Below, piece by piece: positions 18,227 to 27,841 of a stretch of 64,000 nucleotides of DNA; the first letter of the stretch is position 1; each line of letters begins with the position of its first letter. The translations under genes and the position numbers were made by a program. The DNA lies in the NCBI RefSeq assembly GCF_000308815.1, contig NZ_BAFX01000150.1, positions 62,001 to 126,000 on the forward strand, written 5' to 3'. This stretch comes from Nocardia concava NBRC 100430 (GTDB taxonomy: Bacteria > Actinomycetota > Actinomycetes > Mycobacteriales > Mycobacteriaceae). The notes beneath the pieces are model-generated. The model saw only the letters and a program-made list of their open reading frames with translations. It searched no databases and had not been told where the DNA came from.

Positions 18227-19000
18227 CTATTGGCCGCCGAGCCGGGCGTGCATCTCCCACACCAGAATCTCCGACGGCAGGTTGGCGGTGACGCGCTGAC
18301 CGCCGCTGCGGGCCAGCCGGACCGCGTCACCCTCGTACAGGGTGCCCGCGCCCTCCATCTCCACCTCGCCGCGCGCGATGAAGACGTGCAGGTAGGGAGC
18401 CTCCGGCAAACGCACCTCGGCGCCCTCGCCGGGCAGCCGGGCCACATGCATGGCCGAGTGGCTGCTGGCGATCTCGATGGCCGTGCGGTCGCGGTAGCGG
18501 GGCAGCCCCGAGGCGACCGTGACCAGGCCGCCGCCGGCCAGTTCGTCGTCGACCTCCAGCTGCTGATAGCCCGGCGTCAGCCCGGAATCGTCCGGCACCA
18601 CCCACATCTGAACGAAATGCACCGGCTCCTGATGTTCCGGCGCGGCGCTGATACGCCAGGAATCGTTCTTCTCCGAATGCAGAATGCCGGTGCCCGCGCT
18701 CATTCGCTGGGCTAGGCCCGGATAGATGACGCCGTTGTGCCCCAGCGAATCCTGGTGCACCAGGCTGCCGCTCAGCACCCAGGTGACGATTTCCATATCC
18801 CGATGCGGATGGGTCTCGAAACCCTCACCGGGCAGGACGATGTCCTCATTGTTCACCAGCAGCAGGCCGTGATGGGTGTTGTCGGGATCGTAGTGTTCTC
18901 CGAACGAGAACGAATGCTTCGAATCCAGCCACGCCACACGGGTTTTCATGCGGTCGCCGCCACGATGGATATCGATGTGTGGTGTCGTGAGGGTGGACAC
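18227..19000 (-). CDS. Pirin family protein (bicupin)
   Basis: 257 residues. The pirin N-terminal cupin is clear: HSFSFGEHYDP, EGFETHPHRDMEIVTWVLSG with metal-binding His residues, and RMSAGTGILHSE. A shorter C-terminal cupin half follows. Bacterial pirins of this type can show quercetin 2,3-dioxygenase activity, but the physiological role is usually unknown. The GTG at 19000 is chosen because GAGAGGA lies about 8 bp upstream; the open frame extends 18 codons further without such a signal. Confidence 0.9.
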   Translation of the reverse strand: MSTLTTPHIDIHRGGDRMKTRVAWLDSKHSFSFGEHYDPDNTHHGLLLVNNEDIVLPGEGFETHPHRDMEIVTWVLSGSLVHQDSLGHNGVIYPGLAQRMSAGTGILHSEKNDSWRISAAPEHQEPVHFVQMWVVPDDSGLTPGYQQLEVDDELAGGGLVTVASGLPRYRDRTAIEIASSHSAMHVARLPGEGAEVRLPEAPYLHVFIARGEVEMEGAGTLYEGDAVRLARSGGQRVTANLPSEILVWEMHARLGGQ

Positions 19001-19269
19001 CGCCGTACTCCTCTCACCGGCGAGCACCGATCGGGTTCCAGGGTAGGGGCACAATCCATGCCTCGCGCTGAACTCCAGGTAAATAGTCTAGCGTGGGAGC
19101 ACCGTCGCTCCGTCGGCTGCCGACCAGGCCATTCGCCCCGGACGGCGGGCGCGGGCAAACGGACGGCGACAATAATGACCCGGCGCCCGGCGCACGCGGC
19201 GCCCGGTGGGCCCAGGTCGGCGACCGTATCATGATGTGCCGCAAGCGAAACGGGAGGGAGAGCAGGGGG

Positions 19270-19737
19270 ATGCGACCCGAGGTACTCGCGGGCATCGAAC
19301 GCGAGCTGCGGCTGCAGGCCCAGAGCGAGGGAATCGTCCACTTCGTCGTGGGCGTGGCCGTGTTCCGGGCCGGAAAGCTGCTGGTCGTGCGGCGTGTCGA
19401 GGGATCGCACCAGGGCATGTGGGAACTGCCCGGCGGCGGCGTGGAACCGGGGGAGTCCTTCGCCGAGTGCGTGGTTCGGGAGCTGTTCGAGGAGACCGCG
19501 CTGCGGGTCGTGCGCATTACCGACGTGCTCGGCGGCTTCGACTACGCCACCCGCACCAAGTCCCGGGTCCGCAAATACAGCTTCGTGGTCGAGGCCGAGG
19601 ACGGCGAGATCCGGCTGGATCCGAGCGAACACGACCGCTACCAGTGGATCGACGCCGACACCGTCGACAACCTACCCATGGCCGACGATATGCGCGCGGC
19701 CGTCTTCGCGCTGGTGACCACGCACCCGGCCCGGTGA
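19270..19737 (+). CDS. NUDIX hydrolase
   Basis: 155 residues. A complete Nudix box starts at GGGVEPGESFAECVVRELF and continues with EET. The ATG at 19270 has a purine-rich GAGAGCAGGGGG directly upstream; the open frame extends leftward but without support. It probably hydrolyses a nucleoside diphosphate derivative; specificity unknown. Its stop overlaps the start of the MFS gene (GTGA), so the two are co-translated. Confidence 0.88.
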   Translation: MRPEVLAGIERELRLQAQSEGIVHFVVGVAVFRAGKLLVVRRVEGSHQGMWELPGGGVEPGESFAECVVRELFEETALRVVRITDVLGGFDYATRTKSRVRKYSFVVEAEDGEIRLDPSEHDRYQWIDADTVDNLPMADDMRAAVFALVTTHPAR

Positions 19738-21077
19738 CCACCCCCGCACCGACCGGCCTACGCGAGCGGCTCGCGGCGGCCCGCACCGGATTGCGCGAGA
19801 ACCCCGGCACCCTGCGGCTGACCGCGGTCCGACTGGCCGGGCAGTTCGGCGACGGCATGTTCCAGGCCGCGCTGTCGGGCGCCATCCTGTTCAATCCCGA
19901 ACGCCAGACCGACCCGCTGGCCATCGCGGGCGGTTTCGCGGCGCTGCTGCTGCCGTACTCGATCATCGGGCCGTATGCGGGCGCGCTGCTCGACCGCTGG
20001 GACCGCCGCCGGGTGCTGCTGGTCGCCAACGGACTCCGGGCGGTGTTCATCCTGCTGACGGCCGCCGGCCTGGCCGCCGGGATCCGGGCTACCCCGCTGC
20101 TGCTGGGCGCGCTGGCCGTGGTGGGGGTGAGCCGGTTCGTGGGCGCGGGCGTGTCCGCGTCGCTGCCCCGGGTGCTGTCCCAGCGCTGGCTGGTGCCGAT
20201 GAACTCGGTGCTGGCCACCGTGGCCTCCGGGTGCGCGATTCTGGGCGCGGGCCTGGCCTTCTCGATCATCGGACTGATCGGCGCGGGCGATGCCGCCTCG
20301 GCGGTGGCCGCGGCCGTCAGCGCCATCGGATCGGTGGTGGGCGGGCTGGCGGTGGCCGGATTCCGGCCGGGTGTCCTGGGACCCGAACGCATCGGGGACG
20401 ATGGCGGGCCGGCCGAGCGCACCACCGTGCGGGCCATCGCCGCGGGCCTGCGCGAGGGCGCGACCGCGGCCTGGCACTCGCGCGAGGTGACCACGACCTT
20501 CGCGGGAATCGGCGCGCACCGCATCGTCTTCGGCGCGGACACGCTGCTCATGGTGCTGGTGCTGCGGCGCGGCGACGAGGCGGCGGTCGGGACGCACCTG
20601 GCGAAGTTCAGCGCGGCCATCACCGCGACCGGGGCGGGCATGCTGACCGCGGCCGTGGTCGCCCCGCTGCTGATCCCGCGGCTGGGTCGCCCGCGCACGG
20701 TGGTGAGCTGCCTGGTGACCGCCATCGCGGTGCAGCTGGTGCTGGTCACGCCCATCACCATCGCCACCGGAGACGCCGAGCGCTGGGCCGAGATACTGCT
20801 GCTGGCGGCGGCCTTCCTGCTCGGACTGGCGGGGCAGGTGATCAAGCTGACCGGTGACGCGGCCATGCAGATCGATATCGACGATGCCCACCGCGGACAG
20901 GTATTCGCCCTGCAGGACACCGTTTTCAACATCACCTTCGTGCTGGCGCTGGCGGGCACGGCGCTGCTGATTCCCACCGACGGGCGTTCACCGGCGGTGG
21001 TGATGGCGGCGGCTGCGGTCTACGCGGCCGGAATCGTGGCCATTGCGGCGAACTCCCGGCGTCGAGCGGGGCAATAG
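19734..21077 (+). CDS. MFS transporter
   Basis: A 447-residue membrane protein with about 12 hydrophobic segments. The loop after TM2 has GALLDRWDRRRVLL, the MFS signature-like motif A. The GTG start overlaps the NUDIX stop. Probably an efflux pump of unknown substrate. The strong alanine, glycine and leucine content produces long open frames on the other strand, which are not genes. Confidence 0.85.
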   Translation: MTTPAPTGLRERLAAARTGLRENPGTLRLTAVRLAGQFGDGMFQAALSGAILFNPERQTDPLAIAGGFAALLLPYSIIGPYAGALLDRWDRRRVLLVANGLRAVFILLTAAGLAAGIRATPLLLGALAVVGVSRFVGAGVSASLPRVLSQRWLVPMNSVLATVASGCAILGAGLAFSIIGLIGAGDAASAVAAAVSAIGSVVGGLAVAGFRPGVLGPERIGDDGGPAERTTVRAIAAGLREGATAAWHSREVTTTFAGIGAHRIVFGADTLLMVLVLRRGDEAAVGTHLAKFSAAITATGAGMLTAAVVAPLLIPRLGRPRTVVSCLVTAIAVQLVLVTPITIATGDAERWAEILLLAAAFLLGLAGQVIKLTGDAAMQIDIDDAHRGQVFALQDTVFNITFVLALAGTALLIPTDGRSPAVVMAAAAVYAAGIVAIAANSRRRAGQ

Positions 21078-21098
21078 CCGACCCGATACAGTGCCCAA

Positions 21099-22664
21099 GT
21101 GGGATTCATCGGGCACCGCAGGGGATTTCGCCGTCGACCCTTCGTTCGTCCCTCCGAAATCCCAGCGCTGCTGATCCTTTCGGGTGTGGTGACCCTGGGC
21201 GCGGTCACGGTGCCGAGCGCACCCGCCTCGGCCGCTCCCACCCATCCGTGGGCGCCTGCGCCGGTGAACAGCTGTGGCGAAACGGGATTCGATCCGCTGG
21301 CCCGGCAGTCGAATCCGGCTTCGCCGCAGCCGCAGGCGGATACGACCATCAAGATCCCGATCCCGGTGCCGCAGCTCGTGACGGTTCCGGTGCCCGGCCC
21401 GAAACCCGATGCCACCCGGGTCGATTCGGTCGCGCTGCCGTCGGACCCGTGCGCCAGCCCGTGCCCGGATGTCCGCGACACCGCCGCGCCGACGCCCGCG
21501 AACCAGCCCGGCGGCGGGAGTGTGTCGCTGCCTCGAATCGAGATCGCGCCCGAGCCCGAACCCATTCCGATTCCGATCCCGGGCGGGGAACCGCCGGAAC
21601 CGCAGGCGGCGCCGACCCCGGATCCCCAGCCCGCCGCGCCCGCACCCGTCGCCGCACCGGTGGCTCCGCGCCAGGTGGACGCTGTCGAGCTCGTCAATCA
21701 GGTGACCGGGCACGGGTCGGTGAACCGGACCGATACCCGTTGGTCGGTCGACGGCACCGATCTCGGACTGCTGTGGGAGACCAAGCCCGGACAGGTCGCG
21801 GTGGTGTTCGGCGATACCTTCGGCAAGGGCTGGCAGGCCGGGGGAGCCGGTACGGATCAACAGGATTGGCGCAGCAACACCATCGCCTACAGCAGCAATC
21901 GGGATCTGTCGCAGGGCCTGGTCCTCGACGACTTCGTGCAGAACAGCCGCTGCCACGCCGCGGAGATCCTGGACTCCCGCAAGGTCAAGAACTTCGAGAC
22001 CACCACCATCCCGACCTCCGGATTCGCGATCGGTGACCGCCAGTATCTGACCTATATGTCGGTCAATCACTGGAGCCGCATTCCGGGCATGTGGTGGACG
22101 AATCTCGGCGGCATCGCATGGTCCGACGACAACGGCCGCACCTGGACAAAATCGCAGTGGGCGCGCTGGGACAACCTGTTCGGCGTCGGGCGGTTCCAGG
22201 TCGCGACCATGGTTCCGCACGGCGACTACGTGTACATGTTCGGCACGCCCAACGGGCGGCTCGGCGTCATCGGGCTGGCCCGGGTGCCCGCCGCGCAGGT
22301 ACTGAACAAGTCGGCCTACCAGTACTGGATCGACGGCAACTGGGTCCCGGCCGAGGGGGCCAACGAATTGCTCGCCACGCCACTGGTGTCCGGCACGGCG
22401 AGTGAACTGTCGGTGCGCTACGACGAGTCCAGTGGGCAGTGGCAGATGGTCTACCTGGACGTGACGCGCGGGCAGATCGTGCTGCGCACCGCCGCCGAAC
22501 CGCAGGGGTCCTGGACCGAACCGGTGCCGCTGCTCGGCACCGACGACTATCCCACCGCGTACGGCGGGTTCATCCACCCCTGGTCCACCGGGAAGGACCT
22601 GTACTTCACCATCTCGGCCTGGAACAGCTACAACGTCTATCTCATGCACGCGACCCTGAAATAG
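21099..22664 (+). CDS. Secreted DUF4185 protein, copy 1
   Basis: 521 residues from a GTG start. A signal peptide (cleavage near ASAAP) is followed by a conserved NSCGETGFDPLAR, then a long Pro-rich linker with IPIPVPQ- and PIPIPGGEPPEPQ-like repeats to about residue 190. The C-terminal DUF4185 domain (about 195-521) has TGHGSVNRTDTRW and FGDTFGKGW and looks like a beta-propeller of the glycosidase or sialidase kind. Closely similar to the next gene. Substrate unknown; likely an envelope or secreted carbohydrate-active protein. Confidence 0.85.
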   Translation: MGFIGHRRGFRRRPFVRPSEIPALLILSGVVTLGAVTVPSAPASAAPTHPWAPAPVNSCGETGFDPLARQSNPASPQPQADTTIKIPIPVPQLVTVPVPGPKPDATRVDSVALPSDPCASPCPDVRDTAAPTPANQPGGGSVSLPRIEIAPEPEPIPIPIPGGEPPEPQAAPTPDPQPAAPAPVAAPVAPRQVDAVELVNQVTGHGSVNRTDTRWSVDGTDLGLLWETKPGQVAVVFGDTFGKGWQAGGAGTDQQDWRSNTIAYSSNRDLSQGLVLDDFVQNSRCHAAEILDSRKVKNFETTTIPTSGFAIGDRQYLTYMSVNHWSRIPGMWWTNLGGIAWSDDNGRTWTKSQWARWDNLFGVGRFQVATMVPHGDYVYMFGTPNGRLGVIGLARVPAAQVLNKSAYQYWIDGNWVPAEGANELLATPLVSGTASELSVRYDESSGQWQMVYLDVTRGQIVLRTAAEPQGSWTEPVPLLGTDDYPTAYGGFIHPWSTGKDLYFTISAWNSYNVYLMHATLK

Positions 22665-22754
22665 CGGGTGCCGACGTATCGGCTCGGTCACACCCCGCCG
22701 CCGACACGCCAAGATCGCTACCGGGATGCTGCCGCGCCGGTTACGGTGGCAGGG

Positions 22755-24407
22755 ATGCGTACGGCACGCTCCAGACCGACTGCCGCCCTGGCACTCTCGG
22801 GCGCGGCCGTCTTGGCGCTCATGCTGCTGCCCGGCGCACCCGCCACCGCCGGGCCCCTGGCTCCGTGGCAGCCGCCGCAGATGAACGACTGCGGCGAAAC
22901 GAAATTCGATCCGCTGGCCCGCGAGCCGGATCCGAACGCGCCGCCGCCACCTCCGCCACCCGCGCCGGACAATACGATTCACATCCAGATCCCGGTCCCG
23001 CAGTTCACGCCGGTCGAGATCCCGGGGCCGCGGCAGGACAACACCCGGATCGAGCCCGCGCCGCTGCCCGAGGATCCGTGCGCCAATCCGTGCCCGGACA
23101 TTCGCAATGACCAGAGCCCCAAGCCGGAAATCGTTGCACCCTCGGATGATCCGGTCGATCCGCCCGCCGATCCAGCGGACTCGTCCGGCGATCCGGGTGC
23201 CGACGAGCCGCCCTCTCCGCAGCCATCCCCCGCGCCGCAGCCGTCGTCTCTGCCGCAACTGCCGCAGCTGCCGAAGGTGCAGTTCGATCAGATCCCCGAG
23301 ACCGTCCCGATTCCGACGCCCGGCGGCGAGCCGGAGGAACCGCAAGCCCAGCCCGCTCCGGCCATGCAGCCTCCGGCCCCCGCTCCGGTCGCCGCGCCCG
23401 TGGCCCCCGGCGAGCTCGACTCGCTGACCCTGGTGAACCAGGTGACCGGGCACGGGTCGACCAATCGCACGGATATGCGCTGGTCGGTGGACGGCACCGA
23501 CCTCGGAATCCTGTGGGAGACCAAGCCCGGACAGATCGCGGTCGCATTCGGCGACACCTTCGGCAAGGGGTGGGAGCCGCCCGCCGCGGGCACCGGGGAC
23601 CAGGACTGGCGCAGCAACACCATCGCCTTCAGCAGCAATCGCGATCTGTCCGAGGGGCTGAAGCTGGACACCTTCGCCCAGGACAGCCGCTGCCACGCGG
23701 CCGAGATCCTGGGCAGCCGCAAGGTCGACAACTTCGAGATCACCACCATCCCCACCTCGGGTTTCGCGCTCGACGGGCGGCAGTACCTCACCTATATGTC
23801 GGTGGCCCGCTGGAGCCGCCACAAGCCCGGCATGTGGTGGACCAATCTGGGCGGTCTGGCCTGGTCCGACGACGGCGGCAGCACTTGGACCAAATCCGAA
23901 TGGGCGCGCTGGGACAACTTCTTCGGGCTCGGGCGGTTCCAGGTCATGGGCATGGCGCCGCACGACGGGTACGTCTACATGTTCGGCACACCCAATGGGC
24001 GTTTCGGGACCATCGGGCTGGCGCGGGTGGCGTCGGATCAGGTGCTCAACAAGTCGGCCTACCAGTACTGGATCAACAACACGTGGGTGCCCGCGATCGG
24101 ACCCGACGAATTACTGGCCACGCCACTGGTTTCCGGGACGGCCGGGGAGCTCTCGGTGCGCTACGACGAGTCCAGCGGGCAGTGGCAGATGCTCGATCTG
24201 GACCTGGACCGGCACGCCATCGTGCTGCGCACCGCCGCGGAACCGCAAGGGACGTGGACCGATCCGGTCACACTGGTCGACACCGACGACTATCCGTCGA
24301 CCTACGGCGGATACATCCATCCGTGGTCGACCGGGAAGGATCTGTACTTCACCATGTCGGCCTGGAACAGCTACAACGTGTATCTGATGCACGCGAAGCT
24401 GAAGTGA
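22755..24407 (+). CDS. Secreted DUF4185 protein, copy 2
   Basis: 550 residues. Same architecture as the preceding gene: signal peptide, NDCGETKFDPLAR, a Pro-rich linker (longer here, with acidic Asp-Pro stretches such as DDPVDPPADPADS), and a C-terminal DUF4185 domain with TGHGSTNRTDMRW and FGDTFGKGWEP. Most C-terminal residues match copy 1, so the pair arose by tandem duplication, with the linker diverging fastest. The ATG at 22755 starts the signal peptide; the frame opens 29 codons earlier. The gap to copy 1 is about 90 bp. Confidence 0.86.
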   Translation: MRTARSRPTAALALSGAAVLALMLLPGAPATAGPLAPWQPPQMNDCGETKFDPLAREPDPNAPPPPPPPAPDNTIHIQIPVPQFTPVEIPGPRQDNTRIEPAPLPEDPCANPCPDIRNDQSPKPEIVAPSDDPVDPPADPADSSGDPGADEPPSPQPSPAPQPSSLPQLPQLPKVQFDQIPETVPIPTPGGEPEEPQAQPAPAMQPPAPAPVAAPVAPGELDSLTLVNQVTGHGSTNRTDMRWSVDGTDLGILWETKPGQIAVAFGDTFGKGWEPPAAGTGDQDWRSNTIAFSSNRDLSEGLKLDTFAQDSRCHAAEILGSRKVDNFEITTIPTSGFALDGRQYLTYMSVARWSRHKPGMWWTNLGGLAWSDDGGSTWTKSEWARWDNFFGLGRFQVMGMAPHDGYVYMFGTPNGRFGTIGLARVASDQVLNKSAYQYWINNTWVPAIGPDELLATPLVSGTAGELSVRYDESSGQWQMLDLDLDRHAIVLRTAAEPQGTWTDPVTLVDTDDYPSTYGGYIHPWSTGKDLYFTMSAWNSYNVYLMHAKLK

Positions 24408-24414
24408 CGCAGCA

Positions 24415-25299
24415 TTATTCGATCCTCCGGAACCGCAGCGCCTGACCCGGCCGGGCCTGCGCGACGGTGTCCACGTCCGCGTCCACCACCACGGCGATCA
24501 CCGGATAGCCGCCGGTGATGGGGTGATCGGCGAGAAATACCACCGGCTGCCCGCTCGGCGGCACCTGGACCGAGCCCAATGCCATACCCTCCGTGGGCAA
24601 TTCGCCGGGAACGCTGCGCCGCAGGTCCGGCCCGCTGCGGCGGTCCAGGCGCGCGCCGATCCGATCGGTATCCGAGGACACCGACCACTCACCGGCGAAA
24701 AGCGCCGCGGCATCGGCGAACCAGTCGGCGCGCGGGCCGGGCACGGCACGCACCGTGAGCAGGTCGTTGCCGAGCGCGGGCACCGGCGCGACATCCACGA
24801 TCGGCCAGCTGCGCGGCGGCTTCCCCACCGGCAGCAGGTCCCCGGATCGCAGGGGATCGGGGCCGATGCCCGAGAGGGTGTCGCGACTGCGGGAACCCAG
24901 CACCGGCGCGACCTCGATACCGCCGCGCACCGCCACATAGGTGCGCAGCCCGGTGGCCGCGTATCCCATCCGAAGCCGTTGGCCCTCTTCCATTTCCAGC
25001 ACACTGGCCGGACCCATCGGGCGGTCGTCGACGGTGACGGGGGCCGACGCACCCGTCACCGCGACCGTCACATGCCGCTGCGCCACCAACTCCAGGCCGC
25101 CCAGCAGCACCTCGATGCCGGCCGCGCCCTCCGGATTCCCGACCAGCCGATTGGCCAGCCGCAGCGAGGCGCGATCCGCGGCACCCGCGGTGCCGACCCC
25201 GGAGTCGAACCAGCCCGGGCGGCCCAGATCCTGAATGGTGGCCAGCGGTCCCACCCGCTCCACCCGTAAACCGGGCTCGGGCATTTCCGGCGTGTTCAT
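24415..25299 (-). CDS. pxpC: 5-oxoprolinase subunit C (biotin-dependent carboxylase-like domain)
   Basis: 294 residues, KipA/allophanate-hydrolase-subunit-2 family. The N-terminal GPLATIQDLGRPGW and later LRLANRLVGNPEGAAGIEV are hallmarks. With PxpA and PxpB it forms the prokaryotic ATP-dependent 5-oxoprolinase, which turns 5-oxo-L-proline into glutamate. The ATG overlaps the pxpB stop by 4 bp. An extended open frame upstream of this ATG lies inside pxpB and is not used. Confidence 0.9.
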   Translation of the reverse strand: MNTPEMPEPGLRVERVGPLATIQDLGRPGWFDSGVGTAGAADRASLRLANRLVGNPEGAAGIEVLLGGLELVAQRHVTVAVTGASAPVTVDDRPMGPASVLEMEEGQRLRMGYAATGLRTYVAVRGGIEVAPVLGSRSRDTLSGIGPDPLRSGDLLPVGKPPRSWPIVDVAPVPALGNDLLTVRAVPGPRADWFADAAALFAGEWSVSSDTDRIGARLDRRSGPDLRRSVPGELPTEGMALGSVQVPPSGQPVVFLADHPITGGYPVIAVVVDADVDTVAQARPGQALRFRRIE

Positions 25300-26015
25300 G
25301 AGCGCGCCCCCACATTCACGAATCGCACCCCGGTGCCCGCACGCACCAGGGCGGGCGGATCCCGATCCACCTGCCACATCGGGAGTTCGGTGGTGCCGAT
25401 CAGCTGCCAGCCGCCAGGACTGCTGCGCGGGTAGACCGCCGAATAGCCACCCGCGAGCGCCACCGCACCCGCGGGGATGGCGGTCCGCGACTGGGTGCGC
25501 CGCGGCACGCTCAGCCGGCCGTCCGGAGATTCCAGATAGCCGAAGCCCGGCGCGAATCCCACGAAGGCACAACGCCATACGGTGCCGGTGTGCTGGGCGA
25601 TCACCTCGGCGGTGGTCAGGCCCAGCAGGCGGGCCACCTCGGCGAGATCAGCACCGTCATAGCGGACCGGGACTTCCAGGGGTTCGCTCGGAGCATCGTC
25701 TACGTCCATGAAGCGGCGGACGCGATCCGGCCGCCCGGGCAGTTCGCGACCGCCCGCGCTGACCCGTGCCGCCGCGTCGAGGTGAGCGAGCAAGGCCAGC
25801 AGTTGTTTTCGTACTTTCTCCGCGACGGCGGGCGAGGTCAGCGTGACGAGCACGGTTTCGGCGGCGGGCAGTACATCCACCACTCCGGCCGGACGGGTGC
25901 GCAAGGCCGACACCAGATCCGCGACCATGGCGCGCACCGGCGGAATCACCAGCAGCGCACGGTCACCCGCCGCCCGCACCTCACCGGCGATATCGGAGAA
26001 CTCGGGATCGGTCAT
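25296..26015 (-). CDS. pxpB: 5-oxoprolinase subunit B (KipI family)
   Basis: 239 residues, allophanate hydrolase subunit 1 / KipI family. GDRALLVI is near the N-terminus, and the core FVGFAPGFGYL with later PRSSPGGWQLIG-like segments is typical. It is 15 bp downstream of pxpA and overlaps pxpC, forming the pxpA-pxpB-pxpC operon. The length is usual for the family. Confidence 0.9.
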   Translation of the reverse strand: MTDPEFSDIAGEVRAAGDRALLVIPPVRAMVADLVSALRTRPAGVVDVLPAAETVLVTLTSPAVAEKVRKQLLALLAHLDAAARVSAGGRELPGRPDRVRRFMDVDDAPSEPLEVPVRYDGADLAEVARLLGLTTAEVIAQHTGTVWRCAFVGFAPGFGYLESPDGRLSVPRRTQSRTAIPAGAVALAGGYSAVYPRSSPGGWQLIGTTELPMWQVDRDPPALVRAGTGVRFVNVGARS

Positions 26016-26030
26016 GACCGCTCACCCCAC

Positions 26031-26783
26031 TCAGGCGAAAGCCCGGACGGGCGTGCCGGATTCGTCGAGCGCGGCGCGAATCCGGCGTGCCATCTCGACC
26101 GCCGCCGGTGTGTCGCCGTGCACGCAGATGCTCGCCGCGGACACCGCCACCGTGCCGCCCTCCACGCTGGTGGCCTTGCCGTCGCGGGCGATCGACAGCG
26201 CCTGCGCCACCGCCGCGTCCGCGTCGAGCACCGAACCCGGCAGGCCACGCGGGGCGAGCAGGCCCTCCGGCGTGTACGCGCGGTCCGCGAAACCCTCACC
26301 GATGAAAGGGATTCCGGCCGCGTCGGCGGCGTGCTCGAGTTCGGTCGAGGCCGGTCCGAGCAGCGTCAGCGCGGTGCCGAAATCGCGCATGGCGGCGACA
26401 ATGGCATCGGCGAGCGCGCGGTCGGCGGCGGCCTGGTGATACAGCGCGCCATGGGGTTTCACGTAGCACACCCGGTCACCGGCGGCTCGGGCGAAGCCCT
26501 CGAGCGCGCCGATCTGATACAGCGTCTCGTCACGCAGATCGGCCGGGGTGACGGCGATGGCGCGGCGGCCGAAACCGGCCAGATCGCGATGGCCGACGTG
26601 CGCGCCGATGCGGACGCCCTTCTCCACGGCCAGCGCGCAGGTGCGGCGCATGATGGCCGGATCCCCGGCGTGGAAGCCGCAGGCGATGTTCGCGCTGGTG
26701 ACCACGTCCAGCATGGCGGCGTCATCGGCCATCACATAGTCGCCGAAGCCCTCGCCGAGGTCGCTGTTCAGATCCAGCGTCAT
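26031..26783 (-). CDS. pxpA: 5-oxoprolinase subunit A (LamB/YcsF family)
   Basis: 250 residues. The start DLNSDLGEGFGDY and the later IACGFHAGDPAIM and YVKPHGALYH are the diagnostic LamB/YcsF motifs, containing the metal-binding and catalytic residues of the TIM-like barrel. The ATG at 26783 has GGAGGA about 6 bp upstream. First gene of the operon; the three subunits together open the oxoproline ring at the expense of ATP. Confidence 0.93.
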   Translation of the reverse strand: MTLDLNSDLGEGFGDYVMADDAAMLDVVTSANIACGFHAGDPAIMRRTCALAVEKGVRIGAHVGHRDLAGFGRRAIAVTPADLRDETLYQIGALEGFARAAGDRVCYVKPHGALYHQAAADRALADAIVAAMRDFGTALTLLGPASTELEHAADAAGIPFIGEGFADRAYTPEGLLAPRGLPGSVLDADAAVAQALSIARDGKATSVEGGTVAVSAASICVHGDTPAAVEMARRIRAALDESGTPVRAFA

Positions 26784-26859
26784 ATGCGTCCTCCAGCTGT
26801 CGTCGTGATCCGATTGTGGGCGCACCCGCATCCGGCGACAAGAATCTCACGCCCAAAAC

Positions 26860-26875
26860 TGTGTCATGGATCACA
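26860..26875. promoter_or_regulatory. CRP-like site between pxpA and the epimerase gene
   Basis: TGTGT, six bases, TCACA: one mismatch to TGTGA-N6-TCACA. It is centred about 46 bp upstream of the epimerase ATG and about 85 bp upstream of pxpA on the other strand. It could serve either gene. Supported by one site only. Confidence 0.4.
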
Positions 26876-26913
26876 CAGGTGTGGTGTCACTTTCCAGGGG
26901 CACCCCCTGTCCC

Positions 26914-27825
26914 ATGGACATGAATGACACGAAGAACGTTCTCCTGGCCGGCGCGAGCGGAGTCCTCGGCGGGCACATCACCACCGCACTGCGGAACCAC
27001 GGCTACACCGTGCTGTCCCTCGGACGCGGCATGGGCAACGATGTAGCCGCCGATCTCATGAACCGCGACCAGTTGCTGCGCGCGGTCGAGGGCCTGCGGG
27101 TCGACACCGTGGTGCACGCGGCCACCGCGCTGCGCAAGGCGCCCATGCGGCACAAGGACATGTTCGCCACCGATGACCTGCGGGTCACCGGCACCGCCAA
27201 TCTCATGGAGGCCGCCAAGCTGGTCGGGGCGCGGCGCGTCATCGCCGAATCCATGGTCTTCGGCTACGGCTACAAGAACTTCGGCGACCACGTGCTCACC
27301 GAGAACGACGAATTCGGCCAGGGCGGAGCGGGACCCATCGCGCGGCACCTCGAGGGCATGCGGGTCAAAGAGGACCTCATGCTGAATACGCCCGGCATCG
27401 AAGGGATTTCGCTGCGGTACGGCTGCTTCTACGGCAAGGGCGGCACCGAATCGATCGTCGAGATGCTGCGAAACCGGCGGCTGCCCGCCGTCAACGACCA
27501 CGGGCGGGTACTGCCGTGGATCAACCTCGCCGACGCGAGCGCGGCCGTGGCCGACGCCGTCGAGGGCGGGGTGCCCGGCTCGGCCTACAACATCGTCGAC
27601 GACGGACCGCTCGGCTTCGGGGCGCACGTGCGGCTGGTGGCCGAAACCTTCGGCACGCCCAAGCCGCCCACGGTGCCCGGCCTGCTGCTGCGGCCGCTGT
27701 CGTACCTGTACGAGATGGCGCACGCGAGCATGCTGGTCTCCAATGCCAAGGCCAAGGACGAACTCGGCTGGAAGCCGCAGTATCCGGCCTGCGCGGACGG
27801 GCTGCGCGCACTGGCCGCCGCCTGA
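26914..27825 (+). CDS. NAD-dependent epimerase/dehydratase family protein
   Basis: 303 residues from the ATG at 26914; another ATG lies two codons later. An extended-SDR Rossmann fold: the dinucleotide motif GASGVLGG is at the N-terminus, and a canonical YxxxK is replaced by the local pattern FGYGYKNFGDH. The C-terminal part has YNIVDDGPLGF, as in sugar-nucleotide epimerase-like proteins. The substrate cannot be assigned. Monocistronic, divergent from pxpABC and convergent with modC. Confidence 0.85.
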   Translation: MDMNDTKNVLLAGASGVLGGHITTALRNHGYTVLSLGRGMGNDVAADLMNRDQLLRAVEGLRVDTVVHAATALRKAPMRHKDMFATDDLRVTGTANLMEAAKLVGARRVIAESMVFGYGYKNFGDHVLTENDEFGQGGAGPIARHLEGMRVKEDLMLNTPGIEGISLRYGCFYGKGGTESIVEMLRNRRLPAVNDHGRVLPWINLADASAAVADAVEGGVPGSAYNIVDDGPLGFGAHVRLVAETFGTPKPPTVPGLLLRPLSYLYEMAHASMLVSNAKAKDELGWKPQYPACADGLRALAAA

Positions 27826-27841
27826 ATCCAGGACTACCCGA

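Noticed and set aside
20988..23963. 991-codon minus-strand frame across the two DUF4185 genes
   Set aside because: A shadow frame produced by Pro-rich coding sequence of high GC. It spans two real genes, their gap and the MFS 3' end, and is rich in Arg, Gly and His without a domain.
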